A stretch of 8,780 nt of DNA from Clostridia bacterium (GTDB taxonomy: Bacteria; Bacillota; Clostridia; TANB77; CAG-508). The stretch is from the NCBI GenBank assembly GCA_900753165.1, contig CAADYC010000008.1, positions 1-8,780 on the forward strand. Direction: 5' to 3'. The notes under the pieces are model-generated. The model had not been told where the DNA came from. It did no database searches and worked only from the letters and a program-made list of their open reading frames with translations. Shown piece by piece: positions 6,633-8,780 of this stretch. Each line of letters starts with the position of its first letter. Within the stretch, counting starts at the first letter, position 1. The translations under genes and the position numbers were made by a program.

Positions 6633-6893
6633 ATGGATTTTGATAAAACTATGAGTTTCCAAGTGGAAAGAGAAGAAAACACAAAAGCAAAAGAAATATT
6701 AAAAGAGGTATATGAAGCCTTAGCAGAAAAAGGATATAATCCAATAAACCAAATTGTTGGATATATATTATCAGGTGATCCTACATATATAACAAGTTAT
6801 AATGATGCAAGAAATAAAATAAGAACAATCGAAAGAGATGAATTGCTAGAAAAAATGGTAAAAAGTTATATAGGGTTAGATTTGGAAGATTAG
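6633..6893 (+). CDS. ireB: IreB family regulatory phosphoprotein (UPF0297)
   Basis: This small cytoplasmic protein (86 residues) is the substrate of a PASTA-domain Ser/Thr kinase (IreK/PrkC) in enterococci, where it regulates cell-envelope stress tolerance and cephalosporin resistance. The family block KGYNPINQIVGYILSGDP (33-50) and the following NDARNKIRTIERDE (57-70) are well kept. Thr6 in FDKTMSF lies where the phosphorylated N-terminal Thr of Enterococcus IreB is found. The start has a strong AAGGAGGT (6618-6625) seven bases upstream. In many Firmicutes this gene sits between alaS and ruvX; here ruvX follows after 49 bases, but the upstream neighbour is the GAF gene instead. Family identity is firm; the kinase is not in the window. 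Confidence 0.95.
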   Translation: MDFDKTMSFQVEREENTKAKEILKEVYEALAEKGYNPINQIVGYILSGDPTYITSYNDARNKIRTIERDELLEKMVKSYIGLDLED

Positions 6894-6942
6894 TATAAAA
6901 CAATTAAAATATTTATGACTTTAAGAAGGAATGAAATAAAAA

Positions 6943-7356
6943 ATGAGAAAATTAGGAATAGATTATGGAGATGCAAGAGTTGGAATTGCAATAACTGACC
7001 CATTAAATATAACAGCTCAAGGATTAGAAACAATTCAAAGAAATAATTCTGATAAAATTGTTTTGAGGCGACTAGATGAAATTTTAGAGAAATATGAAGT
7101 TGATACTTTGGTTGTAGGAATGCCATATAATTTAAAAGGTGAAAAAACGGTTAGAGCAGAAAAAACAGAACAGTTTATACATAAATTAAAATGTAAATAT
7201 AATAAGATAAAAATTGAGATTGTGGATGAACGATTGACGACTGTTGCAGCACATAAGACTATGAATTTTTTGGATGTTAATAAGAATAAAAAACGAGATA
7301 TTGTAGATACTATATCTGCGGTATATATTTTGGAAACATATATTAATAAGAAATGA
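6943..7356 (+). CDS. ruvX: RuvX/YqgF family putative Holliday junction resolvase / pre-16S rRNA nuclease
   Basis: This 137-residue protein has an RNase H-like fold, close to the usual 135-145. The family motifs are complete: LGIDYGDARVGIA (4-16) with catalytic Asp7, VVGMPYNLKG (57-66), DERLTT (95-100) with Glu96, and VDTISAVYIL (121-130) with Asp122. Relatives have been linked to Holliday-junction resolution and, in E. coli (YqgF), to 5' maturation of 16S rRNA. AGAAGGA at 6924-6930 is the likely ribosome site, with a rather long 12-base spacing to the ATG. It lies in the conserved order ireB-ruvX-DUF1292, probably on the ireB transcript. Confidence 0.95.
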   Translation: MRKLGIDYGDARVGIAITDPLNITAQGLETIQRNNSDKIVLRRLDEILEKYEVDTLVVGMPYNLKGEKTVRAEKTEQFIHKLKCKYNKIKIEIVDERLTTVAAHKTMNFLDVNKNKKRDIVDTISAVYILETYINKK

Positions 7357-7544
7357 TGAACTACAATTCATAGTGTAAAATGTTTTTTTATAAATTTAAG
7401 AATATATTGTTTTTTAAAGTATTATTAAAATGTGAATTGTAATAACAATTTATCATATATTATAAAATTTTTTATAAAAATAGTTGCAAAAAGATGTAAA
7501 ATACGATATTATTATGATAGTAAATTTGAAAGGAGAATCATATT
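7357..7544. other. AT-rich intergenic region between ruvX and the DUF1292 gene
   Basis: This gap of 188 bases has no coding sign. It holds a nine-base inverted repeat, TACAATTCA (7362-7370) and TGAATTGTA (7433-7441), with 62 bases between. It also holds a small hairpin AATTGT-AATA-ACAATT starting at 7435, a nearly pure-AT stem TTATAAAA-TT-TTTTATAA near 7460-7477, and the promoter of the next gene. No GC-rich terminator is present, so ruvX transcription could run on. Confidence 0.4.
7484..7512 (+). promoter_or_regulatory. Sigma-A type promoter for the DUF1292 gene
   Basis: TTGCAA (7484-7489) and TATTAT (7507-7512) are separated by 17 bases; a second in-line -10-like TATGAT follows at 7513-7518. 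Transcription near 7519-7525 would leave room for the AAAGGAG site at 7529-7535 before the ATG at 7545. Confidence 0.6.
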
Positions 7545-7853
7545 ATGGATGAAAATTATGAAGGAGAAAACTTAGATAATATAGTAATATTAAATGATGA
7601 AGATGGAAATGAAGTAAAATTTGAATTTTTAGATTTAATAGACTTAGATGATGAAGAATATGTAGTATTATTACCAGTAACAGAAGAAGGAGAAGAAGAC
7701 GACGGTGAAGTTGTAATACTAAAAGTAGAAGATAATGATGATGAAGATTCAGATGAAGAATCATATGTAAGTGTAGAAGATGAAGATACATTAAACAAAG
7801 TATTTGAAATATTCAAAGAAAAATTTAAAGATGATTTTGATTTTGTAGATTAA
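7545..7853 (+). CDS. DUF1292 family acidic protein (YrzB-like)
   Basis: This 102-residue protein is very acidic: about 42 of 102 residues are Asp or Glu, with only six or so Lys. The first half carries the DUF1292 pattern, with NIVILNDEDGNEVKFEFLDL (12-31) followed by EEYVVLLPVTEE (37-48); the second half is an Asp/Glu-rich linker and a final amphipathic helix (TLNKVFEIFKEKFKDD, 82-97). The family has no established biochemical role. AAAGGAG ends nine bases before the ATG. It lies downstream of ruvX as in many Firmicutes, with its own promoter, and a strong terminator closes the unit. Confidence 0.88.
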   Translation: MDENYEGENLDNIVILNDEDGNEVKFEFLDLIDLDDEEYVVLLPVTEEGEEDDGEVVILKVEDNDDEDSDEESYVSVEDEDTLNKVFEIFKEKFKDDFDFVD

Positions 7854-7863
7854 TTTTAAGAAT

Positions 7864-7892
7864 AGGGCGGATACATCCGTCCTTTTTGTTTT
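7864..7892 (+). terminator. Strong intrinsic terminator after the DUF1292 gene
   Basis: AGGGCGGA (7864-7871) pairs with TCCGTCCT (7876-7883, one G-U pair) around a short TACA-type loop and is followed by TTTTTGTTTT. It is the most GC-rich hairpin in the window and ends the ireB-ruvX-DUF1292 region. Confidence 0.9.
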
Positions 7893-7899
7893 ATATATT

Positions 7900-7929
7900 T
7901 TGGAAGTTATGAACTTTTCTTAATATATA
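7900..7929 (+). promoter_or_regulatory. Possible weak promoter for the membrane-protein/rbgA unit
   Basis: TTGGAA (7900-7905) and TATATA (7924-7929) are 18 bases apart. A promoter is expected here because a strong terminator lies just upstream, but the -10 match is poor and the region is so AT-rich that chance matches are common. Confidence 0.3.
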
Positions 7930-7958
7930 AAAAATATATTTTGTATAGGAGGAAAATT

Positions 7959-8438
7959 ATGAAGAAATTTTCAACATATTTATTAGTAATGTTTATGGTA
8001 GTATTTTGGATTATTAGAATAATAATCACTTTAGCATCAGAATTAGGAAAAGATTTTATGGGGGTAACTCCAATAAATGAGGGATTTGAAATTGCAATAC
8101 TATTTGCAACATTATTATGTTTAATATTAGTTGTAAAAAGAAAAATGCTAGGAAGTTTGTTATATCTTACATTACACGCTATATATTTTGGAGGAGATGT
8201 AACAGAAAAATTAAATATAATGGCACAAAATGAACCATTAACAGTTGCACAAAGTACTGACCTTATTTTTTCAATGATAGGAATAATTTTACCATTAGCT
8301 GTTTTAATAGATTTGTTATTGGATAAAAATAGAAAAAATAATCCTAAAGATAAGAAAACGGATTGGTTTTATAAGAATGAAGATTTTGATAGAAAATTAG
8401 ATGATAGGGCTGATAAAAACAATTATAGAACAATGTAA
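7959..8438 (+). CDS. Unrecognised four-helix membrane protein with charged C-terminal tail
   Basis: This protein of 159 residues belongs to no family I can name. Four hydrophobic segments are visible at about 6-27, 43-60, 62-78 and 100-122, followed by a strongly charged cytoplasmic-type tail (123-159) with KKTDWFYKNEDFDRKLDDR and ADKNNYRTM at the end. The ATG at 7959 is chosen because AGGAGG (7947-7952) sits six bases ahead; an in-frame TTG at 7941 would place that ribosome site inside the coding region. The gene follows the terminator at 7864-7892, and rbgA begins 20 bases after its stop, so the two are probably one transcript. The Trp/Tyr/Asp-rich tail looks like a conserved motif and may bind a partner. 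Confidence 0.75.
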   Translation: MKKFSTYLLVMFMVVFWIIRIIITLASELGKDFMGVTPINEGFEIAILFATLLCLILVVKRKMLGSLLYLTLHAIYFGGDVTEKLNIMAQNEPLTVAQSTDLIFSMIGIILPLAVLIDLLLDKNRKNNPKDKKTDWFYKNEDFDRKLDDRADKNNYRTM

Positions 8439-8458
8439 TAAATTAAGGAAGTGAAAAA

Positions 8459-8780
8459 ATGGAAGAAGGTAGAACAAATATAAATTGGTATCCAGGTCAT
8501 ATGGCAAAGACAAAAAAACAAATAATACAGGACCTAAAACTAATAGACATAGTAATAGAATTATTAGATGCACGAATACCGATATCAAGTCAAAATCCAA
8601 ACATAGCAGAAATAACAAAAAACAAAAAGAAAATAATAGTTTTAAATAAATGTGACTTATCAGATGATAGGCAAAATAAATTATGGGTTGAGCATTTCAA
8701 AAATAAAAACATACCAGCAGTGTTAGTAGATTCAAACTCAGGAAGAGGAATAGATGAATGTATTAGACAAATTGAAAAAA
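8459..8780 (+). CDS. rbgA: Ribosome biogenesis GTPase RbgA/YlqF (partial, N-terminal part)
   Basis: RbgA is a circularly permuted GTPase that acts late in assembly of the 50S ribosomal subunit. The 107 visible residues show the family start NWYPGHMAK (9-17), then LIDIVIELLDARIP (28-41), SSQNP (43-47), the G4 motif NKCD (63-66) and the G5-like DSNSGRG (91-97). The order G4-G5 before the P-loop is the permutation expected; the G1 and G3 motifs lie beyond the right edge. AAGGAA (8445-8450) is the ribosome site for the ATG at 8459. It is probably co-transcribed with the upstream membrane protein. Confidence 0.95.
   Translation, partial: MEEGRTNINWYPGHMAKTKKQIIQDLKLIDIVIELLDARIPISSQNPNIAEITKNKKKIIVLNKCDLSDDRQNKLWVEHFKNKNIPAVLVDSNSGRGIDECIRQIEK

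Noticed and set aside
7543..7816. Minus-strand open frames opposite the DUF1292 gene, rich in His/Leu or Ser
   Set aside because: They mirror GAA/GAT-rich codons of the acidic protein and have no start signals or family resemblance.
7941..7958. TTG start at 7941 for the membrane protein, adding six residues
   Set aside because: The AGGAGG ribosome site would then be inside the gene; the ATG at 7959 has ideal spacing from it.
1..8780. CRISPR arrays, tRNA or rRNA genes, insertion sequences, phage genes
   Set aside because: No spaced repeats, cloverleaf sequences, transposase or phage proteins are visible on either strand.

Overview
The window looks like chromosomal DNA of a spore-forming, very AT-rich member of the Firmicutes (Clostridia or a close relative). 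The base composition is low-GC by eye. Shine-Dalgarno sites of the AGGAGG type precede most genes, several promoters match the sigma-A consensus, there is a cotJ spore-coat operon, and the order ireB - ruvX - DUF1292 is typical of Firmicutes. I cannot name the species. There are no rRNA or tRNA genes, CRISPR arrays or insertion sequences, and no gene-free stretch exceeds 300 bases.

Layout. Positions 1-1127 (minus strand) hold the cotJA-cotJB-cotJC operon, with overlapping genes; cotJC runs off the left edge. CotJA and CotJB carry unusual Cys-, Asn- and Met-rich N-terminal extensions. A divergent intergenic region (1128-1322) holds a strong sigma-A promoter for a plus-strand gene encoding a membrane-anchored cell-wall hydrolase with G5, SH3 and GH73 glucosaminidase domains (1323-2582). 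A second good promoter (2600-2628) starts a tight three-gene cassette at 2692-6546. It encodes a small VirB2/TrbC-pilin-like membrane protein, a 779-residue CpaE/MinD-like protein with two AT-hook motifs and a degenerate Walker A, and a membrane-anchored GAF protein with a GGDEF-like domain that has lost its signature. This cassette is the least explained part of the window and the best candidate for an undescribed system.

Positions 6633-7853 hold the conserved set ireB (small target of a PASTA Ser/Thr kinase), ruvX (Holliday-junction resolvase family) and a very acidic DUF1292 protein, closed by a strong terminator at 7864-7892. The last part encodes an unrecognised four-helix membrane protein with a charged tail, then the start of the ribosome-assembly GTPase rbgA (ylqF), cut by the right edge.

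How the genes work together. The cotJ proteins probably assemble jointly into the spore coat. The pilin-like, CpaE-like and GAF proteins are spaced 3 and 24 bases apart and are probably made from one mRNA; all three have features of membrane or envelope work, but no known secretion or pilus genes are visible in the window. The ireB-ruvX-DUF1292 genes form a conserved neighbourhood without an obvious shared pathway.
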